A DNA stretch of 64,000 nt from Thiohalobacter sp. IOR34 (GTDB lineage Bacteria > Pseudomonadota > Gammaproteobacteria > Thiohalobacterales > Thiohalobacteraceae): NCBI RefSeq assembly GCF_030406045.1, contig NZ_CP128988.1:2143438-2207437 (forward strand), read 5' to 3'. Position numbers and translations under genes: made by a program. Positions 21,323-30,482 of the stretch are shown here, piece after piece (the first letter of the stretch is position 1; the number at the start of each line of letters is the position of its first letter). The notes under the pieces were generated by a model. It saw only the letters and a list, made by a program, of their open reading frames with translations, searched no databases and had not been told where the DNA came from.

Positions 21323-23104
21323 TCACTGGCCACGCATGAACAGCTGGTCCAGCTCGTCGAGGCCGAACTGCAGCCAGGTGGGGCGGCCGTGGTTGCACTG
21401 GCCGCTGCGCTCGGTGCGTTCCATGTCGCGCAACAGGGCGTTCATCTCGGCCAGGCTCAGCTGACGGTTGGCCCGTACCGAACCATGACAGGCCATGGTC
21501 GAGAGCACCGCATTGAGCGCCGTCTCCAGCCGCTGACTGACGCCGTGGGTCAGCAGGTCACAGAGCACGTCCCGCACCAGGGCGGCGACATCGGCCTCGC
21601 GCAGCAGGGCCGGGATCTGCCGCACCGCCAGCTGTTCCGGCCCAATGCGGTCGACCTCGAAGCCCAGTTCGCGGAACACCCCGGGCTGCGCCTCGGCCAG
21701 CGCCGCCTCGCGCTCGCTGACCCTCAGTGTGAGCGGCACCAGCAGCGGCTGGGAGCGGATCCCCTCCCCGGCCAGGGAGCGCTTCAGCCCCTCGTAGGTG
21801 ATGCGCTCGTGGGCGGCGTGCATATCGACCAGCACCAGCCCGGCGGCGTTCTGGGCAAGGATGTAGATGCCGTGCAGCTGGGCCAGCGCGAAACCCAGCG
21901 GCGGCACCTCATCCGCATCCGGCTCGGCCTCGGCCAGGCCCTCTGCTGTCGGGGCCGTCGTCTCGGCCACCGGCGGGGGATGCAGTGCGGCATAGCCGGC
22001 GAGCTGCTCCTGGACCCGCAGCGGCATGGCCTGCTGGCTGGGCGGGGCAGCGGCTGGCGGCGCGGCCGGGGGTGCAGCACGGGACGGGGCATCGCTCTCG
22101 CCGGGCCGCAGCGCGGCGATGGCCTGGTGCAGGGTACGGTAGATGACGTCGTGCACCAAGCGGCTGTCGCGGAAACGGACCTCCGACTTGGCCGGGTGCA
22201 CGTTGACGTCGACCGTCGCCGGATCGAGATCCAGATAGAGCACGAAGGCGGGATGGCGGCCGTGATAGAGCACGTCCTGGTAGGCCTGGCGCACGGCATG
22301 GGCGATCAGCCGGTCGCGGACCATGCGGCCGTTGACGAAGAAATACTGCAGATCCGCCTGGCTGCGCGAGAAGGTCGGCAGTCCCAGCCAACCGCGCAGT
22401 TCCAGGCCGGCCGCCTGCTGTTCGACATACAGGCTCTGCTCGACGAAGGGCGCGCCACAGAGCCGGGCCAGGCGCCGCTCCTGCTCGGCACGCCCGCTGG
22501 CCGGTGGCAGGCGCCACAGCGACCGGCGGTTGTGACGCAACTGGATCTCGACACCGAAACGGCTCAGGGCGATGCGGCGCACCACGTCCTCGACATGCCG
22601 GAACTCGGTGGCCTCGGTACGCAGGAACTTGCGCCGCGCCGGGGTATTGAAGAACAGGTCGCGCACCTCCACCGTGGTGCCCGGGGGATGCGCTGCCGGG
22701 CAGGGCGGCTCGACCCGGTCGCTGCCGTCGCCGCAGACCCGCCATCCGCTGTCGGCCCCGTCCACCCGCGAGGTCAGGGTCAGCCGCGACACCGAGGCGA
22801 TGCTGGGCAGGGCCTCGCCGCGAAAGCCAAGGCTGGCGACCCGTTCCAGGTCGTCGAGACTCTCGATCTTGCTGGTGGCATGCCGCGCCAGGGCCAGGGC
22901 CAGTTCCTGCCGGGGAATGCCGCAGCCGTCGTCGCGTACCTGGATGCGCCGCACCCCGCCCTGTTCGATGTCGATCTCCAGCCGCCGGGCGCCGGCGTCG
23001 AGGCTGTTCTCCAGCAGTTCCTTGAGCACCGAGGCCGGGCGCTCCACCACCTCGCCGGCGGCGATCTGATTGATCAGCTGCGGGGGAAGCTGGCGAATCG
23101 GCAT
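21323..23104 (-). CDS. mutL: DNA mismatch repair protein MutL
   Basis: A 593-residue GHKL ATPase that links MutS mismatch recognition to downstream nicking and excision. N-terminal motifs are present: [30 protein letters not shown] and [21 protein letters not shown] Pro/Ala-rich linker (about 345-400) leads to the C-terminal dimerisation domain. I see no DQHAxxE(X)4E endonuclease motif; the matching place reads [12 protein letters not shown]. The C-terminus ends near [11 protein letters not shown]. Confidence 0.96.
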   Translation of the reverse strand: MPIRQLPPQLINQIAAGEVVERPASVLKELLENSLDAGARRLEIDIEQGGVRRIQVRDDGCGIPRQELALALARHATSKIESLDDLERVASLGFRGEALPSIASVSRLTLTSRVDGADSGWRVCGDGSDRVEPPCPAAHPPGTTVEVRDLFFNTPARRKFLRTEATEFRHVEDVVRRIALSRFGVEIQLRHNRRSLWRLPPASGRAEQERRLARLCGAPFVEQSLYVEQQAAGLELRGWLGLPTFSRSQADLQYFFVNGRMVRDRLIAHAVRQAYQDVLYHGRHPAFVLYLDLDPATVDVNVHPAKSEVRFRDSRLVHDVIYRTLHQAIAALRPGESDAPSRAAPPAAPPAAAPPSQQAMPLRVQEQLAGYAALHPPPVAETTAPTAEGLAEAEPDADEVPPLGFALAQLHGIYILAQNAAGLVLVDMHAAHERITYEGLKRSLAGEGIRSQPLLVPLTLRVSEREAALAEAQPGVFRELGFEVDRIGPEQLAVRQIPALLREADVAALVRDVLCDLLTHGVSQRLETALNAVLSTMACHGSVRANRQLSLAEMNALLRDMERTERSGQCNHGRPTWLQFGLDELDQLFMRGQ

Positions 23105-23170
23105 CGGCTGATTGTAGCAGACAGAAATGGCTGCAGACCGTTCATGACCGAGTCTGCTGGAGCAGGGGAA

Positions 23171-24487
23171 TCAGCTTCCCCGCTGGGGGATCTGCAACAC
23201 GTCGCCGATACGCAGCCGGTCGCCGGTCAGGCGGTTGGCGACCTTCAGCTCGCGCAGGCTGACGTCATAGCGCCTGGCGATCTCCGACAGGGTGTCGCCG
23301 CTGCGGATCACGTGCTGCCGCGGCTGGCTGCGCATCGCCAGCAGGGTGCCGGGCGGCGGGTTGTTGCGGAAGTAGGCGCGGATCCCGCGCAGCATGGCCT
23401 CGGCCAGACGCTGCTGGTGACGGCCATCACGCAGCTTGCGCTCCTCGGCGGGATTGGAGATGAAGGCGGTCTCGACCAGGATGGAGGGGATGTCCGGTGA
23501 CTTGAGCACCACGAAGCCGGCCTTCTGCACATGCGCCTTGTGTACCTTGCCGATGCGCTTCAGCTCGGCCAGCACCTGCGAGGCCACCTCGGCGCTGGCC
23601 TCGATGCTCGCCGCCTGGGACAGGTCCAGCAGCACCGTCTTCAGCAGATCGTCCTTGTCGTTCAGCGACACGCCCCCGACCAGATCGGAGTCGTTCTCGT
23701 GCTTGGCCAGCAGCCGCGCCATCTCCGAACTGGCGCCGCGCCGCGAGAGGACGAATACCGAGGAGCCATGCACCCGGCGGTCGTTGAAGGCATCGGCATG
23801 GATGGAGACGAACAGATCGGCGCGGTGCTTGCGCGCCTTGCGGATCCGCTCGCGCAGGCGCAGGAAACGGTCGTCGTCACGCACCAGCAGGGCGCGCATG
23901 CCGGGCTCGCGGTCGATCAGCCGCGCCAGGCGGCGGGCTATCGCCAGCACCACGTCCTTCTCACGCGTGCCGCGCCGGCCGTGGGCGCCCGGATCCTTGC
24001 CGCCGTGGCCGGCGTCGATGGCAATCACCAGGTCGCGTGGACGTGCCGGCAGCCGGTCGGCGCGCTTCACCGGCTGCGGGGAGGCAGCGGCCGCGGCCGC
24101 CGGCGGAAGGAGATCGATCACCAGCCGGTGGCCGGCCTGGGAGTCGGGCGGCAGCAGGAAGCTCTTCAGCTTGGCAGGGCCCTTGAGGTCCAGCACCAGA
24201 CGCAGATCGTGCTGGTTGCGCACCCCCTTGCGCAGATTCCTGACCAGACCCTGGCCGAAATCCAGCTTGCGGAGCGAGGCGCGGAAGCGGGTATCGCGCA
24301 GATCGATCACCACGCGCTGCGGATCCGCCAGGGTGAACAGGCTGTGCTCCGCCTTGCCGCTCAGGTCGAGCACGATGCGCGTGCTCTGCGGCGAGGCCCA
24401 GAGCCGGACCTCCTGCAACTCGACGGTGTCCGCCCCGGAAACGGCGGCCAGCAGCAGCATCAGGATGGCGGCGAGGGCTCGCAGCAT
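23171..24487 (-). CDS. amiB: N-acetylmuramoyl-L-alanine amidase, AmiB/AmiC type, with LysM domain
   Basis: A 438-residue exported peptidoglycan amidase for daughter-cell separation. Signal peptide MLRALAAILMLLLAAVSGA; AMIN domain (about 22-125); Amidase_3 domain with zinc ligands visible in DAGHGGKDPGAHG, ...VSIHADAF, and a C-terminal VETAFISNPAEE. A LysM domain ends the protein (HVIRSGDTLSEIARRYDVSL). The start at 24487 follows GGGGGGAG. It lies between tsaE and mutL, the place of amiB in E. coli. Confidence 0.94.
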   Translation of the reverse strand: MLRALAAILMLLLAAVSGADTVELQEVRLWASPQSTRIVLDLSGKAEHSLFTLADPQRVVIDLRDTRFRASLRKLDFGQGLVRNLRKGVRNQHDLRLVLDLKGPAKLKSFLLPPDSQAGHRLVIDLLPPAAAAAASPQPVKRADRLPARPRDLVIAIDAGHGGKDPGAHGRRGTREKDVVLAIARRLARLIDREPGMRALLVRDDDRFLRLRERIRKARKHRADLFVSIHADAFNDRRVHGSSVFVLSRRGASSEMARLLAKHENDSDLVGGVSLNDKDDLLKTVLLDLSQAASIEASAEVASQVLAELKRIGKVHKAHVQKAGFVVLKSPDIPSILVETAFISNPAEERKLRDGRHQQRLAEAMLRGIRAYFRNNPPPGTLLAMRSQPRQHVIRSGDTLSEIARRYDVSLRELKVANRLTGDRLRIGDVLQIPQRGS

Positions 24488-24604
24488 GGTCTCTCCCCCC
24501 TCCTTTCGGCAAGACCCTGCGGCCATCTAGCCACAGATGGAGCGAGAATTCAAGACGGTTTTCTTTGCTTATCCGCCAGATAGGCGAAAGAGCTGGCAGA
24601 CTTT

Positions 24605-25111
24605 CTACGATTCCCGGGGGTACCCGGCCGCCAGCGCCCGGAGCAGCTCCACACCGCGCGCACTGCCCGCAGCCAGCCGCAGCCGGCGGGCCTCGCCGGC
24701 GTGCCGGATCTCGATATGCAGATCAGCCGGCGGCAGCACCCCGGCACCGCGCTCCGGCCACTCGATGAGGCAGAGGGCATCGTCCGCGAACAGCTCGCGG
24801 ATACCGATCCATTCCAGCTCCTCGGGATCACTGAGACGATAGAGGTCGAGGTGGTAGACCGGCCGGCCGTCGATCTCGTAGGGTTCGACCAGGGCATAGG
24901 TCGGGCTCTTCACCCGTCCCCGGTACCCCAGCCCCCTGAGCAGTCCGCGCACCAGGGTGGTCTTGCCGGCACCCAGCTCCCCGGCCAGGTAGACGCGGCT
25001 GCCCGGCGGCAGGACAGCCGCCAGCCGGGCACCGAAGGCCTCCATCGCCGCCTCGCCACGGATCTCCCGTTCCAGCACCGCCCCCCCGGCGGCCGCCTCA
25101 GGCGGGTTCAT
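24605..25111 (-). CDS. tsaE: tRNA threonylcarbamoyladenosine biosynthesis ATPase TsaE
   Basis: A 168-residue ATPase that, with TsaB and TsaD, makes t6A at position 37 of ANN-decoding tRNAs. Walker A is GELGAGKTTLVRGLL (about 45-59). Conserved SPTYALVEPYE and HLDLYRLSDPEELEWIG follow, then LIEWPERGAG. The first 14 bases overlap the 3' end of nnr, consistent with coupled translation. Confidence 0.95.
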   Translation of the reverse strand: MNPPEAAAGGAVLEREIRGEAAMEAFGARLAAVLPPGSRVYLAGELGAGKTTLVRGLLRGLGYRGRVKSPTYALVEPYEIDGRPVYHLDLYRLSDPEELEWIGIRELFADDALCLIEWPERGAGVLPPADLHIEIRHAGEARRLRLAAGSARGVELLRALAAGYPRES

Positions 25112-26582
25112 TCAGCACCCCGCGCAGAGCCTCGATCAGATCGCCGGCCAGCAGGCCGCGTTCACCACCGCGCGCCGCCCGGTCACCGGCGGCGCCGTGC
25201 AGCCAGGCCCCGGCCGTGGCGGCCACGGCCGGGGCCTGCCCCTGGGCGGCCAGAGCAGCGATCAGGCCGGTCAGGGCGTCACCCATGCCGCCGCTGGCCA
25301 TGCCGGGGTTGCCGCTGGTGGACAGCCACACCCCCTCGGCCGCCGCGATCAGGGTGCCGGCCCCCTTGAGCAGCACCACCCCGCCATAGCGTGCCTGCAG
25401 CTCGCGCACCGCTGCCAGCCGGTCGGCCTGCACGGCGGCGGCGCCGCAACCCAGCAGCCGCCCGGCCTCCCCCGGGTGGGGGGTGAGTATCCAGTCATCC
25501 CGGCGCAGCGGTTCGGCGGCCAGCAGGTTGAGGGCATCGGCATCGACCACCAGCGGCCGGCCGCTACCCAGTGCCGCGGCCCACAGCGTCCGTCCCCACG
25601 CCCCCTGACCGAGCCCCGGCCCCAGCGCCAGCCAGTCGGCCGCCTGGCACAGCGGGCGCAGCGCCATCGTCCCCTCGACGCCATGCACCATCAGTTCCGG
25701 TCTGGCGGCGAGCAGCGCGGCGGCATGTGCTGGGGCGGTGGCGACGCTGACCAGGCCGGCCCCGCCACGCGCCGCCGCGCTGCCCGCCAGGAGGGCCGCG
25801 CCGCCCATCCCGGGCTGGCCACCGACCACCAGCACCCGCCCGCACTGTCCCTTGTGCGCCGTGCGCGGCCGTGGCGGCAAACGGTCCCGCACCCAGCGCT
25901 TGCCGATCAGACTGGCCAGGGGCACGATCTCCCGGTACACCTCGGACGGCACAGCGAGGCCGTCGAACAGCACCCGTCCGGCATGCTCCGGCCCCTCGCC
26001 GGTGTACAGACCCAGCTTGCGGGCGATGAAGGTGACGGTCAGCTCGGCCCGTACCGCGCAGCCCAGCACCCGCCCGGTGTCGGCCTGCAGGCCGCTGGGG
26101 ATGTCGATCGCCAGCACCGGCGTCGCAGCCGCGTTCAGCGCCTCCACCGCGGCCCGCCACTCGCCCGCCAGCTCGCGCTGCAGGCCGGTGCCGAGCAGGG
26201 CGTCGACCTGCACCTCGCCCGCCGGCAGCCGGCCCCGCCAGGGCTGGACCTCGAGGCCGGCGTCGCGCGCCGCCTGCCAGGCGCGGCGCGCGTCACCCGC
26301 CAGCCGCCCGGGATCGACCAGACTGCACAACGCCACCTGATAGCCGGCCTCGGCCGCCAGCCGCGCTAGGACATAGCCGTCGCCGGCATTGTTGCCGGCC
26401 CCGCAGAGGACGCCGATACGCCGTGCGTCCGGCCAGTGCCGGCGCAGGGCGGCGAAGGCGGCACCGCCGGCGTGGTTCATCAAGCGGTAACCGGGGATGC
26501 CGTGCTGCTCGATGGCTCGCCGGTCGAGTTCACGGCTCTGCGCCGCGCTGTATAACGGCAGCTCTGCGTCGGAGGGGGGCAT
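25098..26582 (-). CDS. nnr: Bifunctional NAD(P)H-hydrate epimerase / ADP-dependent dehydratase
   Basis: A 494-residue fusion enzyme repairing damaged NAD(P)H hydrates. The N-terminal YjeF_N epimerase domain contains CGAGNNAGDGYVLARL and ALLGTGLQRELAG. The C-terminal ribokinase-like dehydratase domain contains GHCGRV-like (KGQCGRVLVVGG), LALGPGLGQG, DADALNLLA, LTPHPGEAGRLLG and GNPGMASGGMGDALTGL. The start at 26582 (MPPSDAELPLY) is favoured, but an ATG four codons upstream is possible. First gene of nnr-tsaE-amiB-mutL-miaA. Confidence 0.95.
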   Translation of the reverse strand: MPPSDAELPLYSAAQSRELDRRAIEQHGIPGYRLMNHAGGAAFAALRRHWPDARRIGVLCGAGNNAGDGYVLARLAAEAGYQVALCSLVDPGRLAGDARRAWQAARDAGLEVQPWRGRLPAGEVQVDALLGTGLQRELAGEWRAAVEALNAAATPVLAIDIPSGLQADTGRVLGCAVRAELTVTFIARKLGLYTGEGPEHAGRVLFDGLAVPSEVYREIVPLASLIGKRWVRDRLPPRPRTAHKGQCGRVLVVGGQPGMGGAALLAGSAAARGGAGLVSVATAPAHAAALLAARPELMVHGVEGTMALRPLCQAADWLALGPGLGQGAWGRTLWAAALGSGRPLVVDADALNLLAAEPLRRDDWILTPHPGEAGRLLGCGAAAVQADRLAAVRELQARYGGVVLLKGAGTLIAAAEGVWLSTSGNPGMASGGMGDALTGLIAALAAQGQAPAVAATAGAWLHGAAGDRAARGGERGLLAGDLIEALRGVLNEPA

Positions 26583-26605
26583 GCTGCATCTCACTCGGCT
26601 TGGGT

Positions 26606-26857
26606 TAACCCGGATATTGCACCAAGGATTCGATTCTCAGGGCGAAGCCGGCAAAGCAGGTTGGGCGACCGTCCGAAAAACCATAGCCGTCGCTAGGGTT
26701 CGAGGGGGATCGGCCAAGATGCGCAGCCGGATTCGGTCTGAAATCGAATAGGCACAAACCGTCATCCGCCCATCCGGGCCTGTCACTGCCTTGTAGTACT
26801 TGGATCATGGCTCGAACCTCTCTCGTGGGGGGCGCCTTGGCGCAATATCCGGGTTAA
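26606..26857. repeat. MITE-like element with TARCCCGG terminal inverted repeats
   Basis: A 252-bp element filling the nnr/queG divergent gap. The left end TAACCCGGATATTGCACCAA (26606 on) is mirrored at the right end (26835-26857), with one or two mismatches over about 22 bases. TTAA is present at both outer edges, as part of the repeat or as a target duplication. No coding sequence is seen inside. Related copies lie at 6001-6222 and 63686-63749. Confidence 0.75.
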
Positions 26858-26892
26858 ACTGGTGCGAGGATTCTATACCCGCCGGCCCCCGC

Positions 26893-28020
26893 ATGTCCCA
26901 ACCCGCCCCAGATGCCATCGACTACGCCGACCTGGCCCGCCGCATCAAGGCCTGGGGCCGCGAACTCGGCTTCCAGCAGATCGGCATCACCGACGTCGAT
27001 CTGGCCGACGCCGAACGCCGCCTGCTCGACTGGCTGGCCGCCGGCTATCATGGCGAGATGGACTACATGGCGCGCCACGGCAGCCGGCGCAGCCGACCGG
27101 CCGAGCTTGAGCCGGGCACCCTGCGGGTGATTTCGGTACGGCTCGACTACTGGCCCGAGCCGGCGGCGGACAGCCGCGCCGTGCTCGAAGACCCGATCCG
27201 CGCCTTCATCTCCCGCTATGCCCTCGGCCGCGACTACCACAAGCTGCTGCGCAAACGGCTGCAAAAGCTGGCCGCGCGCATCGAGCAGGCCATCGGCCCC
27301 TTCGGCTACCGCGCCTTCACCGACAGCGCGCCGGTACTGGAGAAACCGCTGGCCCAGCGCGCCGGGCTCGGCTGGATCGGCAAGCACACCAACCTGATCA
27401 ACGCCCGCGCGGGTTCCTGGTTCTTCCTCGGCGAACTCTATACCGACTTGCCGCTGCCGGTGGACAATCCGGCCGACAACCATTGCGGCGACTGCCGTGC
27501 CTGCATCGACGTCTGCCCCACCGGGGCCATCATCGCCCCCTACACCCTCGACGCCCGACGCTGCATCTCCTATCTGACCATCGAACTGCACGGCCCCATC
27601 CCCGAAGCGCTGCGGCCGCTGCTCGGCAATCACATCTACGGCTGCGACGACTGTCAGCTGGTCTGTCCCTGGAACCGCTTCAGCCAGCCGACGCCGGAAA
27701 CCGACTTCCTGCCCCGCCATGGCCTGGACGCCGCGGCCCTGATCGAACTGTTCGGCTGGGACGAGGCAACCTTCCTCAGACGCACCGAGGGCTCGCCCAT
27801 CCGCCGCATCGGCCACCAGCGCTGGCTGCGCAATCTCGCCGTGGCACTGGGCAATGCCCCCCCTGAAGCCGCGATCACCGAGGCCCTGGCGGCGCGACTG
27901 GAGCACCCCTCGCCGCTGGTGCGGGAGCATGTCGAGTGGGCGCTGGAAAATTTAGGAGTTAGCCCGGAGGCGGCCCGCATGACCGGCGTGCAGGCCGGTA
28001 AATGGGCCAGGAACTCGTAA
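26893..28020 (+). CDS. queG: Epoxyqueuosine reductase QueG
   Basis: A cobalamin- and iron-sulfur-dependent enzyme doing the last step of queuosine synthesis on tRNA; 375 residues. N-terminal domain with ALGRDYHKLLRKRL and AERAGLGWIGKHTNL-like (QRAGLGWIGKHTNL). Two [4Fe-4S] motifs: CGDCRACIDVCPTGA and CISYL...CDDCQLVCPWN. HEAT-like C-terminus. The start MSQPAPDAIDY at 26893 is chosen over an upstream in-frame ATG that lies inside the repeat. The last 20 or so codons (from about 27959) look derived from the TTAGCCCGG repeat, and the stop is the TAA of TAACCCGG. Confidence 0.94.
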   Translation: MSQPAPDAIDYADLARRIKAWGRELGFQQIGITDVDLADAERRLLDWLAAGYHGEMDYMARHGSRRSRPAELEPGTLRVISVRLDYWPEPAADSRAVLEDPIRAFISRYALGRDYHKLLRKRLQKLAARIEQAIGPFGYRAFTDSAPVLEKPLAQRAGLGWIGKHTNLINARAGSWFFLGELYTDLPLPVDNPADNHCGDCRACIDVCPTGAIIAPYTLDARRCISYLTIELHGPIPEALRPLLGNHIYGCDDCQLVCPWNRFSQPTPETDFLPRHGLDAAALIELFGWDEATFLRRTEGSPIRRIGHQRWLRNLAVALGNAPPEAAITEALAARLEHPSPLVREHVEWALENLGVSPEAARMTGVQAGKWARNS

Positions 28021-28074
28021 CCCGGCTTTGGCCTGTTCGATTGGCCCCGGGCATTGCCCGCCGTGGATCCCCCG

Positions 28075-28150
28075 ATCGCGGCCTGGAGACCGCTCCTACG
28101 ACAACACATTGTGCCGCCATGCCCCGTAGGAGCGGCCTCCAGGCCGCGAT
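28075..28150. repeat. REP doublet (REPIN)
   Basis: An inverted pair of 25-bp REPs: ATCGCGGCCTGGAGACCGCT... (28075-28099) and GTAGGAGCGGCCTCCAGGCC... (28126-28150), with a 26-base loop, located 55 bases past the queG stop. Confidence 0.88.
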
Positions 28151-28200
28151 CGAGGCGCAAGGGGTACCGCGCCATCCTGCCACCCGCTCCACGGAGCCTG

Positions 28201-28222
28201 CCTTGGTGCAATATCCGGGTTA
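28201..28222. repeat. Solitary inverted TARCCCGG terminus
   Basis: CCTTGGTGCAATATCCGGGTTA in reverse orientation, matching the right end of the element at 26606-26857. Degenerate AG-rich text (gaagttggaagctgggattcag) related to the heptamer satellites follows directly. Confidence 0.7.
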
Positions 28223-28261
28223 GAAGTTGGAAGCTGGGATTCAGAATTCAGCAGGTGGGGA

Positions 28262-28270
28262 TGATATACT
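28262..28270 (+). promoter_or_regulatory. Extended -10 promoter candidate for trhP
   Basis: TGATATACT carries the TGN extension and a 5/6 match to TATAAT, 29 bases before the trhP start. No good -35 is seen, as is common with extended -10 promoters. If real, transcription starts about 22 bases before the gene, downstream of all the repeats. Confidence 0.45.
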
Positions 28271-28298
28271 TCGGGTTTTCCGTGCCGAACCGCCCCCC

Positions 28299-29576
28299 AT
28301 GAAGACCCCGGAGCTGCTGGCACCCGCCGGCACCCTGCGCAACCTGCGCTACGCCCTGGCCTATGGCGCCGATGCCGTCTATGCCGGCATGCCGCGCTAT
28401 TCGCTGCGGGTGCGCAACAACGACTTCAGCACCCTGGAACGCCTGGCTGAAGGTATCGCCCTGACCCACGCGCAGGGCAAGCGTTTCTTCCTGACCAGCA
28501 ACCTGCTGCCGCACAACGCCAAGCTGAAGACCTTCCTCACCGACCTCGAACCGGTGCTGGAGCTCGGCCCGGACGCCCTGATCATGGCCGACCCCGGCCT
28601 GATCATGCTGGTGCGCGAACGCTGGCCGGAGCTGCCGGTGCATCTGTCGGTGCAGGCCAACACCATGAATCATGCCGCTGTGCGCTTCTGGGAACGACTC
28701 GGCATCCGACGCATCATCCTCTCGCGCGAGCTGTCCCTGGACGAGGTCGAGGAGATCCGCAACCAGTGCCCGGAGGTGGAGCTGGAGGTGTTCGTGCACG
28801 GCGCGCTGTGCATCGCCTACTCCGGTCGCTGCCTGCTGTCCGGCTACTTCAACCATCGCGACGCCAACCAGGGCAGCTGCACCAACGCCTGCCGCTGGAG
28901 CTACCAGGTGCACGAGGCGCGGCCCGACGAAAGCGGCGACCTGCAGCCGGCGACCCGGATTTCGCTGCTGGAGGAGGCCGAGCGTCCAGGCGAGCTGATG
29001 CCGGTGGAGGAGGACGAGCACGGCACCTACATCATGAACTCCAGGGACCTGCGTGCCGTGGAGCACGTCGAACGGCTGGTGCGGATCGGCGTCGACAGCC
29101 TGAAGATCGAGGGCCGCACCAAGTCCCACTACTACGTGGCGCGCACCACCCAGGTCTATCGCCGGGCCATCGATGACGCCCTGGCCGGGCGGCCCTTCGA
29201 TCCGCGGCTGCTGGGCAGCCTGGACAACCTCGCCAACCGTGGCTATACCGACGGCTTCTTCCAGCGACATCACCACCAGGCCTATCAGAACTACCTGGCG
29301 AGCCGCTCGGAGAGCGTGCGCCAGCGCTTCGTCGGCGAGCTGAGCGGCTACGATGCGGACAGCGGCCTGGCCCAGGTCGAGGTGAAGAACAAGTTCGCGA
29401 CCGGTGACGAGCTGGAGCTGATCCTGCCTGGAGGCAACCGGCGCTTCCGTCTGCAGACCCTGCTCGACCGCCAGGGCCGGCCGCTGGCCGAGGCGCCGGG
29501 CGGCGGCCACCAGGTGTGCATCCCCCTGCCTCCCGGCGACTACGCCATGGGCCTGCTGGCCCGCACCCTGCCCTAG
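28299..29576 (+). CDS. trhP: tRNA uridine-34 hydroxylase TrhP (YegQ-type U32 peptidase family)
   Basis: A 425-residue member of the U32 family, close in sequence to E. coli YegQ/TrhP, which makes 5-hydroxyuridine at tRNA wobble position 34 in a prephenate-dependent way. The N-terminus PELLAPAGTLRNLRYALAYG and the family core with ALCIAYSGRCLLSGY and SCTNACRW (iron-sulfur cysteines) are clear; GTYIMNSRDLRA and LKIEGRTKSHYY follow. About 28 residues shorter than YegQ, mostly by a missing loop after residue 225. Its stop TAG is inside the CTAG of the next repeat. With queG this makes two neighbouring tRNA wobble-modification genes. Confidence 0.9.
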   Translation: MKTPELLAPAGTLRNLRYALAYGADAVYAGMPRYSLRVRNNDFSTLERLAEGIALTHAQGKRFFLTSNLLPHNAKLKTFLTDLEPVLELGPDALIMADPGLIMLVRERWPELPVHLSVQANTMNHAAVRFWERLGIRRIILSRELSLDEVEEIRNQCPEVELEVFVHGALCIAYSGRCLLSGYFNHRDANQGSCTNACRWSYQVHEARPDESGDLQPATRISLLEEAERPGELMPVEEDEHGTYIMNSRDLRAVEHVERLVRIGVDSLKIEGRTKSHYYVARTTQVYRRAIDDALAGRPFDPRLLGSLDNLANRGYTDGFFQRHHHQAYQNYLASRSESVRQRFVGELSGYDADSGLAQVEVKNKFATGDELELILPGGNRRFRLQTLLDRQGRPLAEAPGGGHQVCIPLPPGDYAMGLLARTLP

Positions 29577-29740
29577 CAGCCTGTCGGACTCAGGACTGAT
29601 CTACTGCGCGGCTGGGAGAGCGGCCCGAATCTCCCCGATTTCTCGTTGCGTAGTGCCCACTATGCGCCTCGAAATCGTGAAGATTCGTTCTCGTTCTCCC
29701 ACCCTGCTCGCTACGATCGCCCAAGTCCGACAGGCTGCTA
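29574..29740. mobile_element. MITE-like element with perfect terminal inverted repeats and CTAG flanks
   Basis: A 167-bp segment whose ends are perfect 17-bp inverted repeats: TAGCAGCCTGTCGGACT (29574-29590) and its complement (29724-29740). CTAG stands at both edges and would fit a 4-bp YTAR target duplication of IS5-type elements. No coding capacity. A diverged copy in opposite orientation lies at 63365-63527. The left edge supplies the trhP stop codon. Confidence 0.75.
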
Positions 29741-30459
29741 GCCCGGATATTGCACCAGGGCGGCGCGCATGAAGGGGGTTCATGCTGTAATACAGGGACA
29801 ATATGGCCATGAAAGGCCCCTTGGGCGGGTTACGGTGCCTGTACGATCGACTCCGAGCATCGCGGCCTGGAGGCCGCTCCTACGGGGCGTGGCGGCACAA
29901 TATGTTGTAGGAGCGGTCTCCAGGCCGCGATTGGAGTGGTGTTAAAGCCCGGATATTGCACCAAGGCGGCGCGCATGAAGGGGGTTCGTGCTGTAATACA
30001 GGGACAATATGGCCATGAAAGGCCCCTTGGGCGGGTTACAGTTTGTACCTGTACGATCGACTCCGAGCATCGCGGCCTGGAGGCCGCTCCTACGGGGCGT
30101 GGCGGCACAATATGTTGTAGGAGCGGTCTCCAGGCCGCGATTGGAGTGGTGTTAAAGCCCGGATATTGCACCAAGGCGGCGCGCATGAAGGGGGTTCGTG
30201 CTGTAATACAGGGACAATATGGCCACGAAAGGCCCCTTGGGCGGGTTACGGTTTGTGCCTGTACGATCGACTCCGAGCATCGCGGCCTGGAGGCCGCTCC
30301 TACGGGGCGTGGCGGCACAATATGTTGTAGGAGCGGTCTCCAGGCCGCGATTGGAGTGGTGTTAAAGCCCGGATATTGCACCAAGGCGGCGCGCATGAAG
30401 GGGGGCCATGCTGGAATACAGGGACGATATGACCATGAAAGATCCCCCTGCCGGGTTAA
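29738..30459. repeat. Tandem array of about 210-bp composite units, each with a REP doublet
   Basis: Units start (GCCCGGATATTGCACCA) at 29741, 29947, 30157 and 30367, giving periods of 206, 210 and 210. The first three are full and nearly identical; the fourth is diverged and ends CCGGGTTAA (30451-30459). Each full unit holds a REP pair: 29859-29883/29907-29931, 30069-30093/30117-30141 and 30279-30303/30327-30351, around an ACAATATGTT-containing loop. It fills the trhP/rsmI convergent gap. The array is open in some frames only because 210 is a multiple of three; I do not regard it as coding. Confidence 0.92.
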
Positions 30460-30482
30460 TAAATATGCCGTGTTCAGCCGCC

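Noticed and set aside
29738-30459. CRISPR array
   Set aside because: Units are 210 bases and nearly identical throughout, with no short repeats alternating with unique spacers and no cas genes.
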